64,000 bases of DNA from Myxococcales bacterium. Lineage in GTDB: Bacteria > Myxococcota_A > Polyangia > Palsa-1104 > JAEUJZ01. Each line of letters begins with the position of its first letter. Within the stretch, counting starts at the first letter, position 1. Positions 56,101 through 64,000 of the stretch are shown piece by piece. The stretch lies in NCBI GenBank assembly GCA_016794505.1, contig JAEUJZ010000078.1, positions 62,001-126,000 on the forward strand. Direction: 5' to 3'. A program made the translations under genes and the position numbers. A model generated the notes under the pieces. That model was not told where the DNA came from. It was given only the letters and a program-made list of their open reading frames with translations, and made no database searches.

Positions 56101-58252
56101 CGGTCAAGCGGATTTGCCCGTCGAGCGAGCCGGCGAGCGGCGCCACAGAGCGCAGGACGTCGAGGTTGATGCGCTCAAGCTGGGCCGACAGAGTCATCGC
56201 TGGATCGGCGGGGCGGCTGCTTACATCTTGCAGAAACAGCTTCGTCGTTCCTTCGCCGCGGACGCTGCCCAGCGGGCCCTGCGCTTGCAAGCGTGAAACG
56301 CTCAGCGTGCCATCGCGGAGCTCGAAGCTGGTCGATGCGTCGGTGAAACGCTGACCCGCCAGATCGATGCCAGCCAGCGATAGCTCGCCAGCCAGAAGCT
56401 CGGGGCGGGCCAGGCGACCGGCGATGCGGACCTTGACCTTGCCTTCTTCGGCCGAGGAGCTGACGCCGGCAGCTTGTCCGACGAACTGTACGATGCGGCC
56501 CACCGATGCGCCACGCCCGCGCAGCTCGAACGCCGGGATGTCGAGCTTGCCGTTTTTCATGCCGACGCTGCCGCGCTCGACATCGACGGACAGCACCTCG
56601 CCATTTAGATACAGACCACGAAAGCTGAGCAGATCGGGGTTGTACAGAAAGCTGCCCGTCAGCTTGACTTCCTTGGGCAGGGGATCGCGGCGGGCGATCC
56701 GTTCCAGCGTGGCTTCGACGCGCTCGACGCTGACGCGCTCGGGGTGCGCCTGCTTGGCCAAGTGGCCCGAGGCGCGAAAGGCACCGCGCAGCTTGCCGGC
56801 GACAAAGGGGCGCAGGAACGGCGGCACCAGCTCGACCTGCGCTGGATCGGTGCTGGTCATCGAGATGCGCGCCGACCACGGCATGTCTCCGACGAAGCTG
56901 ATCTTCATCGGCTCGGCGCGGACTTCACCACCTAGGGCCTGACCGACGATGCGCGACATCAGAAGCTCGCCCCCGATCAGCTGAAATGGTGTGCTGGCCT
57001 GATGGATGGCAATGGTCGCGACTTCGGCTTCAACACCGCCAACCTGCCCTTCGATACCGACGCTGCGCTCTTCGGGATCGATGGGATAGGGCGTCTGGTG
57101 CCAGGGCTCGCTTAGGCACGGTGCGGGGCGACCGCGCGGAGTCTGCGGCAGCGTCGATGAAAAGGGGCCAAAGAAGCGCACGCGTCCACGTGGATCGCCG
57201 CTTTGCTTGATCAGGCCTCCTGGGATCAAGCCCGCTAGCTTGGCGCCGTGCTCAAACGAGAGCTCAAGGCGGACGCCGGGATCGCAGTAGGTGTCGAGCA
57301 GGCTGCCGTCGATCTCGACGGTGGCCCCGGCCGCTTCTAGCTGACCGCGAAAGACAAGATCTTGACGACGGCTGGCGCGAGCGCCGAAGCGGCGCAGGGC
57401 GATGTTGCGCAGGGGGAAGACGAATTCGCCCGCCCCTTCTTTGGTGCCCAGGACAAGCTCGCCCTGTTCCGCCGTCGCTTTGGCAATTTCATAGACGAAG
57501 CTGATGAGACCGGGGCGTGTCTCGGCGGCGTCGGTGGACATGCGCAGGGTGGCGGTGCCGGTCAGCCCGTCGACATGCCCGTGCCAACCGGAAAAGGCCA
57601 TCTCGTAGTGCGCGTCCTGAATGGTGACGCCGGGGCTGTCGACCAGAATACGGACATGGCCCGGAGACGGCGGGGCATCTTCTGGCTTGGGCTTGCGGCT
57701 GCTCATCGCCGCGACGATGTTCACTTCGGTATACGGCGTGCCGACGGGGGGCACGACGACGCCCGGCGGGCGCGGCAAGGAAATGGGATGGATGCCTGCC
57801 CAGGCTCCATGCACGGTTCCCGAGGCGAAGTGCAGCTCGATAAAGACGCCACGACCAAAGGGGGCACTGACCGCCGATCGCAAGAGCCCTCGCACGAGCT
57901 CACCGACGTACATGCGGGCCTCGACGCGCTTGGCCTTCATCACCAGAGCTCCCGTCGGGTCGCGCAGCTCGAAGTCTTGCCCGACGACGGGCGCTTGCGT
58001 GTTGAGAATCAGCGATCCCAGGCTGCTCCAATAGTCATAGTGCGCAGAGCCCAGCTTGAATTCGCCGCTGACCTGGCTGGTGACGATCTTGGTGATCAAG
58101 CGACCCAGCGAGCGATCGTTGAGCGCCATAAACACGGCAAACCACAGCAACATGACCGCAGCCGACACCTGCACCACGCGGAGCATCAGCGTCCGCTGGA
58201 GAGGAATGATCGTCGGAGAGGACAGGGCCTCCTGGCCTTGCTCGTCGGTCAC
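53135..58252 (-). CDS. tamB: TamB-like translocation and assembly module protein
   Basis: A 1705-residue protein with one N-terminal TM helix (VVQVSAAVMLLWFAVFMAL). A very long periplasmic region of short repeated beta strands follows, and the conserved C-terminal DUF490/TamB domain (LRIDCLSSDNMSAADCASFLVLGESG ... LSSQLLTNQVTDPLREKLRLDTVRIQFG ... NRYRGFGELQLSDITVG). It ends in LPLRY. TamB-family proteins bridge inner and outer membranes for lipid transport or outer-membrane protein insertion. It is longer than E. coli TamB (1259 aa). GTG start at 58250-58252. No tamA/bamA is adjacent, but the convergent gene is an outer-membrane barrel. Confidence 0.88.
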   Translation of the reverse strand: MTDEQGQEALSSPTIIPLQRTLMLRVVQVSAAVMLLWFAVFMALNDRSLGRLITKIVTSQVSGEFKLGSAHYDYWSSLGSLILNTQAPVVGQDFELRDPTGALVMKAKRVEARMYVGELVRGLLRSAVSAPFGRGVFIELHFASGTVHGAWAGIHPISLPRPPGVVVPPVGTPYTEVNIVAAMSSRKPKPEDAPPSPGHVRILVDSPGVTIQDAHYEMAFSGWHGHVDGLTGTATLRMSTDAAETRPGLISFVYEIAKATAEQGELVLGTKEGAGEFVFPLRNIALRRFGARASRRQDLVFRGQLEAAGATVEIDGSLLDTYCDPGVRLELSFEHGAKLAGLIPGGLIKQSGDPRGRVRFFGPFSSTLPQTPRGRPAPCLSEPWHQTPYPIDPEERSVGIEGQVGGVEAEVATIAIHQASTPFQLIGGELLMSRIVGQALGGEVRAEPMKISFVGDMPWSARISMTSTDPAQVELVPPFLRPFVAGKLRGAFRASGHLAKQAHPERVSVERVEATLERIARRDPLPKEVKLTGSFLYNPDLLSFRGLYLNGEVLSVDVERGSVGMKNGKLDIPAFELRGRGASVGRIVQFVGQAAGVSSSAEEGKVKVRIAGRLARPELLAGELSLAGIDLAGQRFTDASTSFELRDGTLSVSRLQAQGPLGSVRGEGTTKLFLQDVSSRPADPAMTLSAQLERINLDVLRSVAPLAGSLDGQIRLTGTWGKPIGSLAARVPSLLVQGSRLHDLLFDAELATNTITLRSLSTRMGSGQINASAVMRRDGDRFVDFTLKPSRVPLRELPGVASLPFDLGGTLSGAVRILGATAPLLPRLDGQLQVDDVTISGRASNRAEPTRSLLPSEPDPLFSLFGMAVTALALNQGKLKFSERPDGGTLVQGQLFNEFNVDGLVYLDPAHPRGELRILFGCNSKPSPTTSPRSDGAASPASEANTTRSAACDMVLGRLLPDLRQLGDVSAFSSGSLTLRFGDDPRDLFAANGGAMAQASCPQLATRPLQKLLGLPVAATLRLGRLLLEIHAYDDEGDEQRYRVHNRGDVLLCTDGRNLELGQVVLLSQRQNISANPVVRGPGTTAAHGETSGQASLQGLLSPDDTDLRLRGQIRLELLESFLRASFRHAHGDALVDVALRGKSDSLRLLGRAEIKDARFIPNAIDTPIEVKGGVLDLTPGRATLHGLRAIVDGAETMADGTVDLQSLSPLRFGSIDFRLHGDLSAQLLQWQFARNLAEARGKLALRGLHITGSFVEPIAEGTLVAKDLFLNLRRFHELYFAHGTIAFRPGSGKAGRILVGCVSGNINDPPGCEPLSGSVDGDGRVQLNGRIEHSGLGGFMRPNWYQALDRVRSAVVLENVRHTVAGVYNVEVTTPAPGLQIVGNQDEMRVLGNVEVVSGRYMQDFDLTERFLSARRVIEEEAPFWEGDPFLSGLLLGLNVRTRGTFRVLNNIADLRLATNDFAVNGPLENVAMHGVIRVESGFFNVPGLRSEFQVRGDSKIDFSSSARWPETPFVEIRGSARELDQNAQQRNIELALRGKVKELRIDCLSSDNMSAADCASFLVLGESGSDPRRTVGVAGNNPRALQYGDPAAKLLSSQLLTNQVTDPLREKLRLDTVRIQFGVSSFDVQLCKRFGLYLRMCGLAEWGLFGSVGNRYRGFGELQLSDITVGQVSLERIERGFSFLEDTINRFKVQAGFRLPLRY

Positions 58253-58345
58253 GGTCGGTAGCAGAAGCTTAGCACGCTATCCGACGGGCTGACACAGCGC
58301 AGGCGACGACTTTCCAGAGAGGAATTCAGCGGTCCCGTTTTGCAA

Positions 58346-58375
58346 TTGCTCGGGCCAAAGCGGGCTGACTATGCT
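58346..58375 (+). promoter_or_regulatory. Candidate promoter of the FAD/NAD(P) oxidoreductase gene
   Basis: TTGCTC (58346-58351) and TATGCT (58370-58375) with an 18-bp spacer. A short inverted repeat (CGAGC/GCTCG) lies in the leader at about 58394-58408. Confidence 0.4.
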
Positions 58376-58439
58376 GGTTGAATTTGCAGCCCGCGAGCTT
58401 GCGTGCTCGCAGCCCGCACCAAGCAGAAAGAGGAACGGC

Positions 58440-59882
58440 ATGTCTGCGTCGAGTCATCCAAGAAAGCGCATCGCAGTGATTGGGGCTGGGCCGATCGGCC
58501 TGGAAGCGGCGCTGTACGCGGCGACGCTGGGCCACGATGTGACGGTGTATGAGCGCGGGGACATCGCGCAGGCCATTGCGACGTGGCGCCATGTCACGCT
58601 GTTTTCTCCGTGGCGGATGAACACATCGAGTTTGGGGCGGTGGGCTCTCAAGCAGGCGGGAATGGCCATGGGGGGTGCGGATCTCGATGAAGATCGCTGT
58701 CCTACCGGGGCTGAGCTGATCGAACGGTATCTGTTGCCGCTGACGCAGACACCGCTTCTGCGTGCGCGCATCCGGCCGCAGCAGCGCGTCGTGGCGGTGG
58801 GGCGACCCTGGCTGCTGAAGGGCGAGCGGATCGGCAAGGCAGCACGGGCCGAGCACGGCTTTCGCTTGCTGATTGAGCGTCCGAGCCATGTCGCGGGCTC
58901 CACCGAGGAAGCGGTGGCTGAGGCCGACATCGTGCTGGACTGCAGCGGTACATTTTTCTGCCCCAACGCGCTCGGACAAGGCGGTATCTATGCCGTCGGT
59001 GAACGCGCGATTTCTGAGCGAATTTGGCGCCACGTGCCAGATGTCTTGGGGCGCGATCGCGATCGCTTCTGCGGGCGCCGCATCTTGATTGTGGGCGGTG
59101 GGCACTCGGCTGCCACGGCTGCGGTGCTGTTCGGTGAGCTTCTGCGTCAGCCAGGAGGTGCCGGCACGCATGTGATCTGGGCGCATCGCGAAGAGCCACC
59201 GCAGCCGTATCCCGCCGCGACCCTTGCGATGGACGATCCACTGCCCGAGCGTCGCCGTCTGCACCTGGCGGCCAATGCCGTGGTCAGCCAGCCCGGTCTG
59301 CGCTATCTGCCAGCGACGGTGGTACACGGCCTGCGGGCTCGCAGCGATGGCGCGATCGCCGTTTTCTTGGCGCGGGATTCCCGAGGGAATCAAGCACAGG
59401 CAGAGGAAGCGAAAGCCACTGCGCCAGACGACGGTCAGACCGGCTCGCACGAAGTCTGGGTCGACGAGATCTTGAGCCTAACTGGCTATGGGCCTGACCG
59501 ATCGATCTATGACCAGCTGCAGGTCCATGAGTGCTATGCGAGCCTGGGTCCGATGAAGCTCGCGGCGGCACTCTTGGGCGCAAGCGGAGACTGCCTGGCA
59601 CAGCCTGCCCCTGGGCCCGAGACGCTGCGCAACCCAGAGCCCGACTTTTTCATCGTGGGCGCCAAGAGCTACGGTCGGAACAGCGCCTTCCTGCTGCAGC
59701 TTGGCCAGGCGCAGATCCGCAGTGTCTTTCAGCTGATCGAGGCACAGCCCGCTTTGGATCTGTATGCTGAAGCGTCTTGTGATGCGTCGCCAGACCCGCA
59801 AACTCATACATCCCTTACGGATTCTTCGGCAACCCACCGACGATCCACCGACGCTTCATCCGCCGCCCATACCCCAAGCTGA
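58440..59882 (+). CDS. FAD/NAD(P)-binding oxidoreductase (flavin monooxygenase-like)
   Basis: A 480-residue flavoprotein. The N-terminal FAD site is VIGAGPIGLEAALYAATLGHDVTVYERG. The second Rossmann motif is ILIVGGGHSAATAAVLFGELL. FFIVGAKSYGRNSAFLLQLGQAQI near the end closes the FAD domain as in flavin monooxygenases and lysine/ornithine-hydroxylase relatives. The substrate is unknown. The C-terminal ~30 residues are polar and low complexity. The ATG follows AGAGGAAC; an in-frame start 69 bp upstream lies next to the promoter. Divergent from tamB. Confidence 0.82.
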   Translation: MSASSHPRKRIAVIGAGPIGLEAALYAATLGHDVTVYERGDIAQAIATWRHVTLFSPWRMNTSSLGRWALKQAGMAMGGADLDEDRCPTGAELIERYLLPLTQTPLLRARIRPQQRVVAVGRPWLLKGERIGKAARAEHGFRLLIERPSHVAGSTEEAVAEADIVLDCSGTFFCPNALGQGGIYAVGERAISERIWRHVPDVLGRDRDRFCGRRILIVGGGHSAATAAVLFGELLRQPGGAGTHVIWAHREEPPQPYPAATLAMDDPLPERRRLHLAANAVVSQPGLRYLPATVVHGLRARSDGAIAVFLARDSRGNQAQAEEAKATAPDDGQTGSHEVWVDEILSLTGYGPDRSIYDQLQVHECYASLGPMKLAAALLGASGDCLAQPAPGPETLRNPEPDFFIVGAKSYGRNSAFLLQLGQAQIRSVFQLIEAQPALDLYAEASCDASPDPQTHTSLTDSSATHRRSTDASSAAHTPS

Positions 59883-59914
59883 GCGCACGCCCCAGCCGAC
59901 CGATTAACCACAGG

Positions 59915-60466
59915 ATGAGCATGTCTGCATCACAGAGCTCGGCAGATCCATCGTTGCTGAGCACGCACGTCCCAGCCGAGTCACCGACGGTTTCGGCACG
60001 CCATCGCACGTCCTTGCAGGCCGGCCCATCGGTTCTGGCCGTGGCCTATGCATCCTGTGCCTTGTCGATCACTACGTCGCTGGTGTTTTTTTTGACCGGG
60101 GTTTCGCCCCTGCCGGTGCTTCTGTACTTTCCTCTCAGTCGGCGTTTTGGCTTTTCCGGTCCACTGGGTGAGCTGAGCATGGACTACTACGGGCGCTCGC
60201 TGGTGGCGCTGCTGGCGGGAGCGGCCGCGGCCTTGGTGGTCTATTTGCTGTGTGGGGCGTCGAGCCGGGTGCCCGCAGGGACCGTTTCTTCGACGGACGC
60301 CGGGACGGCGGAGAACCGCGATGAGATGAGCGACCGCCTTGCGCTGCTTGCGACCTATGTCGTTACAGCTGCGGTACTGGCTGCTGGGCTCTTTGCCTAC
60401 CAGCTGGGGACACGTGTCCCGACTCCCGAGCTGCCACCGACAGCGGCACCGAGCCCTCGGATCTGA
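59915..60466 (+). CDS. Hypothetical membrane protein, about three TM helices
   Basis: A 183-residue protein. A Ser-rich N-terminus is followed by VLAVAYASCALSITTSLVFFL, then PVLLYFPLSRRFGFSGPLG. LVALLAGAAAALVVYLLCG and LALLATYVVTAAVLAAGLFAYQLG are further TM helices. Family not recognised. It is 32 bp after the oxidoreductase stop, on the same strand, so they may be co-transcribed. Confidence 0.65.
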   Translation: MSMSASQSSADPSLLSTHVPAESPTVSARHRTSLQAGPSVLAVAYASCALSITTSLVFFLTGVSPLPVLLYFPLSRRFGFSGPLGELSMDYYGRSLVALLAGAAAALVVYLLCGASSRVPAGTVSSTDAGTAENRDEMSDRLALLATYVVTAAVLAAGLFAYQLGTRVPTPELPPTAAPSPRI

Positions 60467-60496
60467 TTGCTCTGCCTCTAACGGTTAGGATATATT
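60467..60496 (+). promoter_or_regulatory. Candidate promoter of ctpA
   Basis: TTGCTC (60467-60472) and TATATT (60491-60496) with an 18-bp spacer. Transcription should start at about 60503-60504, on the GTG of ctpA, which suggests a leaderless message. The -35 overlaps the stop codon end of the preceding gene. Confidence 0.45.
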
Positions 60497-60503
60497 CAAC
60501 TTA

Positions 60504-62165
60504 GTGGATACCGGGCTTCATCCAGGCGTGCATGACAGCGCGCGTCGTCTCGGTAAGGGCGCCGACAACCCAGTGGGCCGCCGTCCACTTACCAACCGTG
60601 CGGTCGTCTTGTGGGCGGCCGGCGTGTGCTCGCTGGTGCTGTCTGCGCTGGCCGGCGTAGCGACGGCAGTGCCGCGCAAGGGCAGCCCGTATCAGAAGCT
60701 TGCACTGCTCACGCGGGTCATGTCGTACGTAGAGCAAAGCTATGTCGAGGACGTGGACGGCGACGAGCTGATCTATGGCGCGGTCAAAGGCTTGGTCGAG
60801 ACGCTGGATCCCCACAGCGCGTTCTTGCGACCCGAGCAGTACCGCGAGATGAAGAACGACACCGCCGGTCAGTTCAGTGGCATCGGCATCGAGGTCGATG
60901 TCCGCGACGGTGTCTTGACGGTTCTATCGGTCATGGACAGCACTCCTGCGGCGCGGGCTGGGGTTGCGGCCGGTGATCAGATTCTGCGCATCGACGATCA
61001 GCCGACGCGCGGCATGACGGACTATGTCGCGCGCATGCGCGGAAAGCGCGGCTCGACCGTTCAGCTGCTTTTGCAGCGTCGAGGCCAGCGCGATACGCGG
61101 CTGCTTTCGATCCAGCGAGACCTGATCAAAGTCCGCAGCGTCGAGTCCTTCCTGCTGGAAGCCAACTACGGCGTCATCAAGGTCAAGCAGTTCACCGAGA
61201 CGGTGGATCGGGATGTCGACGCGGCGCTGGCTGCTCTTGAGAAAGAGTCCAGCGGCAAGCTCTTGGGGCTGGTGCTCGACTTGCGCAACAACCCCGGTGG
61301 GCTGCTCGACCAAGCCGTGCGGGTGGCAGACATGTTCATCGACAGCGGCTTGATCGTTCGCACCGAAGGTCGCAATGGCCGTATCCTAGACGAAGAGCGT
61401 GCGCATCAGCGGGGTACGCGGGGTGACATCTCGATCATCTGTTTGGTCAACGGCGGCTCGGCGAGCGCCGCGGAAATCGTCGCTGGAGCGCTGCAAGATC
61501 ACGGTCGTGCGCTGGTGATGGGGACACAGACGTTTGGCAAAGGCTCGGTGCAGACGATCATCGAGCTAGAAGACGGCAGCGCGCTGAAGCTGACGATCGC
61601 GCGCTACTTCACTCCGTCGGGGCGATCGATCCAGGAAAAGGGCATCACGCCCGACGTCGTCGTCGAACAGGTAAAGCTCTCCGAGCTAAAGCCGCAGAAC
61701 AGTGAGGAGCCAGTGCAGAAGGAACGCGATCTGCACGGCCACTTGAAAAACAAACAGAGAGATCAGATAGCGCGGCGGCCTTCTGGGCCCCCTGCCGGCT
61801 ATGCAGTCATCGCGCAGCACTCAACGGGTGGCGAGGACTATCAGCTGCGTACGGCATACGACTATCTGAAAGCTTGGAGTATTCTCTCAGCTCGTCTGCT
61901 TCCCAAGCGCTCTACGCCAACACCGGCACATGTGGCGGGCGGGGGACCAGCGACGAGCCCTACCGGAACCGGGGAGAGTGTGGGTCGGAAGTCTTCGTCT
62001 TTGGAGCTGCTGGAGCAGCCGCCCGCTCCGACGGCGGAAGCTGCTGCGAGCGGTGCGGTCGGCGTGCCGATCGGGCTCTCGCCGCAAGCAGCCCCCAGGA
62101 CGAGGAAGAGCTCGACAAACGGATTGACTTCAGGGCTGTCAGGGTTGATGGATGAGGGCAGATAA
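60504..62165 (+). CDS. ctpA: Carboxyl-terminal processing protease (S41 family)
   Basis: A 553-residue periplasmic serine protease. It has an N-terminal TM/signal segment (AVVLWAAGVCSLVLSALAGVATAV). A PDZ domain follows (GIGIEVDVRDGVLTVLSVMDSTPAARAGVAAGDQILRIDD). The catalytic domain has LRNNPGGLLDQAV, the nucleophile Ser in LVNGGSASAAEIVAGAL and the general-base Lys in GTQTFGKGSVQTI. It processes or degrades periplasmic and lipoprotein substrates. The C-terminal ~150 residues are a disordered Ser/Pro/Ala tail not seen in short CtpA. The GTG start is set by the promoter; GTG at 60528 is an alternative. Confidence 0.9.
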   Translation: MDTGLHPGVHDSARRLGKGADNPVGRRPLTNRAVVLWAAGVCSLVLSALAGVATAVPRKGSPYQKLALLTRVMSYVEQSYVEDVDGDELIYGAVKGLVETLDPHSAFLRPEQYREMKNDTAGQFSGIGIEVDVRDGVLTVLSVMDSTPAARAGVAAGDQILRIDDQPTRGMTDYVARMRGKRGSTVQLLLQRRGQRDTRLLSIQRDLIKVRSVESFLLEANYGVIKVKQFTETVDRDVDAALAALEKESSGKLLGLVLDLRNNPGGLLDQAVRVADMFIDSGLIVRTEGRNGRILDEERAHQRGTRGDISIICLVNGGSASAAEIVAGALQDHGRALVMGTQTFGKGSVQTIIELEDGSALKLTIARYFTPSGRSIQEKGITPDVVVEQVKLSELKPQNSEEPVQKERDLHGHLKNKQRDQIARRPSGPPAGYAVIAQHSTGGEDYQLRTAYDYLKAWSILSARLLPKRSTPTPAHVAGGGPATSPTGTGESVGRKSSSLELLEQPPAPTAEAAASGAVGVPIGLSPQAAPRTRKSSTNGLTSGLSGLMDEGR

Positions 62166-62241
62166 GGTCGGTCGGTTCAGGTGGGTTCTGTGCTGGGCTG
62201 AAAAACCTGGCACTCGATGGAGATGCACTCTGGACGAGTGC

Positions 62242-62270
62242 TTGACCCTCAAGGGGCAGGGTCCTAAAAT
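62242..62270 (+). promoter_or_regulatory. Sigma-70-type promoter of the FHA protein
   Basis: TTGACC (62242-62247) and TAAAAT (62265-62270) with an ideal 17-bp spacer; transcription would start near 62277, about 37 bp before the ATG. This is the best vegetative promoter seen in the window. Confidence 0.6.
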
Positions 62271-62313
62271 CGCAATTGCCGTATAAGGCTAGCTATGTGC
62301 CAGAACGCGGGCC

Positions 62314-64000
62314 ATGTATAAGCTCATCATCGAGGACGACGAAGGGAAGACGACTCCGGTTCCCATCATCCGCGACGAGATCACGATCGGGCGGAAAGAG
62401 GGCAATACCATTCGTCTGACTGAGCGAAACGTGTCTCGCCGACACGCGCGGATTATTCGGCAGAACAGTGCCCTGTATGTCGAGGACCTGCAGAGCTACA
62501 ACGGCGTCAAGGTAAACAACGAGCGCATTCAAGGCAAAGTGCCGCTTGGCGACGGCGATGTCATTGTCATTGGTGACTATCGACTGTCGATCAAGCAGGA
62601 CAAGGCCGAGGCGAAGCCACCCGTAGCGGCAGCCCCTGGGCCTCAACCGGGTGCTGCGTCGAATGCGCCGACGGTGGCTAACCCTGCGCTGCAGGCTTCG
62701 GCGGCCCCGACGGTACAGGCTGCGAATGTACCGCCTCCCGCGGCGCAGCCTACCAAGGCCCCCGACAAACCAGCCCGCCTGATCGTTGTTTCTTCCAACT
62801 TTGCGCGTCAGGAATTTCCACTTGAAAAAGCGGCCATGGTTATCGGCCGCACCGACGACAACGATATCGTTCTGAACCATCGCTCGATCTCTCGCCACCA
62901 CGCCAAGATCGTGCGCGAAGGCGATCACTTCCACGTCGTCGATCTGCAGAGCGCCAACGGCGTGCGCGTCAACGGCGAGGACTACAACAAGGTCGAGCTT
63001 CGCAAAGGCGATCAGATCGACCTGGGCCATGTCCGCCTGATCTTCGTGCCGCCCGGTCAGGACATCGATATCCGCGACAAGATCGTGGATCTGGATGGGG
63101 GTCGCTCACCGGCCATGACGATCGGGCTGGTGGTTTTGCTGCTCGCGGTGCTGGGCGGTGGTGCGTACTGGTTCTTGAACAAGGGACCGTCGGTGGATCC
63201 CGAGTCGGAAGCTGCGAAGGCACTTATCGACGTCGAAAGCGACATCCAAGCCAAGCGCTGGACGGACGCCGTTGACAAGACCAGCAAGATCCTTACGAAC
63301 CCGGCCGTCTCGTCGAAGATTCGCGAGTCGGCGTCGGCCAAAAAGAAGCTCGCTGAGCAAGAGTCGAAGTCCAAGGGCATCTACGATCGCTTCGCTTCAT
63401 CGGCGGGCAGCGGCAACTATGACAAAGCGCTGGATGCCTATGCCGAGATCCCTGGCGACTCTGTGTATCGCCAAATTGCTCGTGAGCAGTACGATCAGAT
63501 CTTCCCGCTCTTCGTCGAGAATCACCTGAAAGCAGCCGAGGAAGCGCGGGGGCAGGGGCGCTGCGCCGAGTTCCAGAACCATGTGCAAGCGATCTTGACG
63601 ATCGAGCCGAAGCAGACCAAGGCTCTGGCCGTCAAAGAGCGGTCCTGCAAAGAAGGCAGTGGCTCTGGCAGCAGCGACGCTGTGGTCGCCGAGGCGGGCA
63701 GCAAGCCCGAGCGCACCAAGGAGCCGCGTCATCGCTCCAAGGATCCGGGCGAGAAGCCTGAGAAGCCGGAAAAGCCCGAGAAACCGGAAAAGCCCGAGAA
63801 GGCCCCCACCGTCGAGCCGACTGGCGATGTCGATACCCGTCTGAGCGAGGCGCAGACCGAGTACGTAAACGGCAACTATCAGAAGGCGATCGAGATGGCC
63901 AAGTCCGTGCAGAAGGGCAGCATGGTTCGTGCGTGGCGCATCATCGGCTCGGCCGCCTGCAACATCAAAGACCTCAAGCTCGTCAACGATGCGTACCGTC
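62314..64000 (+). CDS. Tandem FHA-domain protein with TM helix and TPR-like repeats (cut by window edge)
   Basis: At least 562 residues; the frame runs off the right edge. FHA domain 1 covers about 1-95 (ITIGRKEGNTIRLTERNVSRRHARII ... LQSYNGVKVNN) and FHA domain 2 about 155-250 (MVIGRTDDNDIVLNHRSISRHHAKIV ... LQSANGVRVNG). Both keep the G-R, S-x-x-H and N-G residues that bind phosphothreonine. A Pro/Ala linker separates them. A TM helix (MTIGLVVLLLAVLGGGAYWFL) follows, then a TPR-like helical region, a Lys-Pro-Glu repeat and a second TPR-like region. It probably scaffolds targets of Ser/Thr kinases at the membrane. A good promoter lies upstream. Confidence 0.88.
   Translation, partial: MYKLIIEDDEGKTTPVPIIRDEITIGRKEGNTIRLTERNVSRRHARIIRQNSALYVEDLQSYNGVKVNNERIQGKVPLGDGDVIVIGDYRLSIKQDKAEAKPPVAAAPGPQPGAASNAPTVANPALQASAAPTVQAANVPPPAAQPTKAPDKPARLIVVSSNFARQEFPLEKAAMVIGRTDDNDIVLNHRSISRHHAKIVREGDHFHVVDLQSANGVRVNGEDYNKVELRKGDQIDLGHVRLIFVPPGQDIDIRDKIVDLDGGRSPAMTIGLVVLLLAVLGGGAYWFLNKGPSVDPESEAAKALIDVESDIQAKRWTDAVDKTSKILTNPAVSSKIRESASAKKKLAEQESKSKGIYDRFASSAGSGNYDKALDAYAEIPGDSVYRQIAREQYDQIFPLFVENHLKAAEEARGQGRCAEFQNHVQAILTIEPKQTKALAVKERSCKEGSGSGSSDAVVAEAGSKPERTKEPRHRSKDPGEKPEKPEKPEKPEKPEKAPTVEPTGDVDTRLSEAQTEYVNGNYQKAIEMAKSVQKGSMVRAWRIIGSAACNIKDLKLVNDAYR

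Noticed and set aside
57362..58261. Plus-strand frame of 299 codons within tamB
   Set aside because: Antisense to a conserved TamB; no start signal and Arg/Gly/Ala-rich composition.

Overview
The window is about 64 kb of GC-rich DNA (high-GC third codon positions throughout). It reads as chromosome from a Myxococcota-like bacterium. Pointers are a Ser/Thr kinase with an N-terminal CxxC...CPxDG zinc-ribbon-like head, FHA/TPR proteins, a MYXO-CTERM-like sorting tail, lipoproteins with Big_2 and propeller-like repeats, two adjacent myxobacterial-type outer-membrane beta-barrels, V4R and EAD-like domains, and TSP3-OmpA proteins. I see no tRNA, rRNA, CRISPR array, phage or complete insertion sequence.

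Layout. 1-7.7 kb (minus): an EamA/DMT exporter (cut by the left edge) translationally coupled to clpA, a giant Big_2/propeller lipoprotein, and a tandem pair of STAS-like genes. 7.7-11.8 kb is the accessory-looking part: a lower-GC orphan gene, a 121-bp MITE with a 4-bp target duplication, a frameshifted RCC1-repeat lipoprotein, a small outer-membrane protein and two intergenic 11-bp tandem arrays. 11.8-15.9 kb (minus): pspA, an ECF-like sigma factor and its zinc-finger anti-sigma factor in one operon, followed by a Ser/Thr kinase. 16-18.2 kb (plus): oppD-oppF. 18.2-29.9 kb (mostly minus): PafA-type alkaline phosphatase, a one-TM protein, then a co-directional row aldehyde dehydrogenase - topB - Gly-rich MYXO-CTERM lipoprotein - OmpA/TSP3 protein.

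30.7-32.8 kb holds the most interesting small system: a secreted 69-aa Lys-rich peptide with two GEKGCGG motifs, an MNIO (DUF692) enzyme and a DUF2063 partner, in the gene order of bufferin/oxazolin (bufABC/hvfABC) copper-handling RiPP operons, with a Rho-independent terminator between precursor and enzymes. 32.9-34.7 kb: queG and a third STAS-like gene. 34.9-38.9 kb holds a second unusual system: an EAD-like (death-like adaptor) protein overlapping a 1036-aa divergent protein kinase that has a ~165-residue insert inside its C-lobe and a coiled-coil tail. 39-42 kb: a V4R regulator, a small partner and a TrpB2-type tryptophan synthase beta chain.

42-64 kb is mostly housekeeping and envelope: thrS, ftsY, two paralogous beta-barrels, an aldehyde dehydrogenase, a zinc-phospholipase-C-like protein, recO, a large outer-membrane protein, tamB, an FAD/NAD(P) oxidoreductase, a membrane protein, the S41 protease ctpA and an FHA-FHA-TM-TPR protein cut by the right edge. 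Short intergenic tandem repeats (11, 15 and 17 bp units) recur across the window. All functional calls are from motifs read by eye; no database search was possible.
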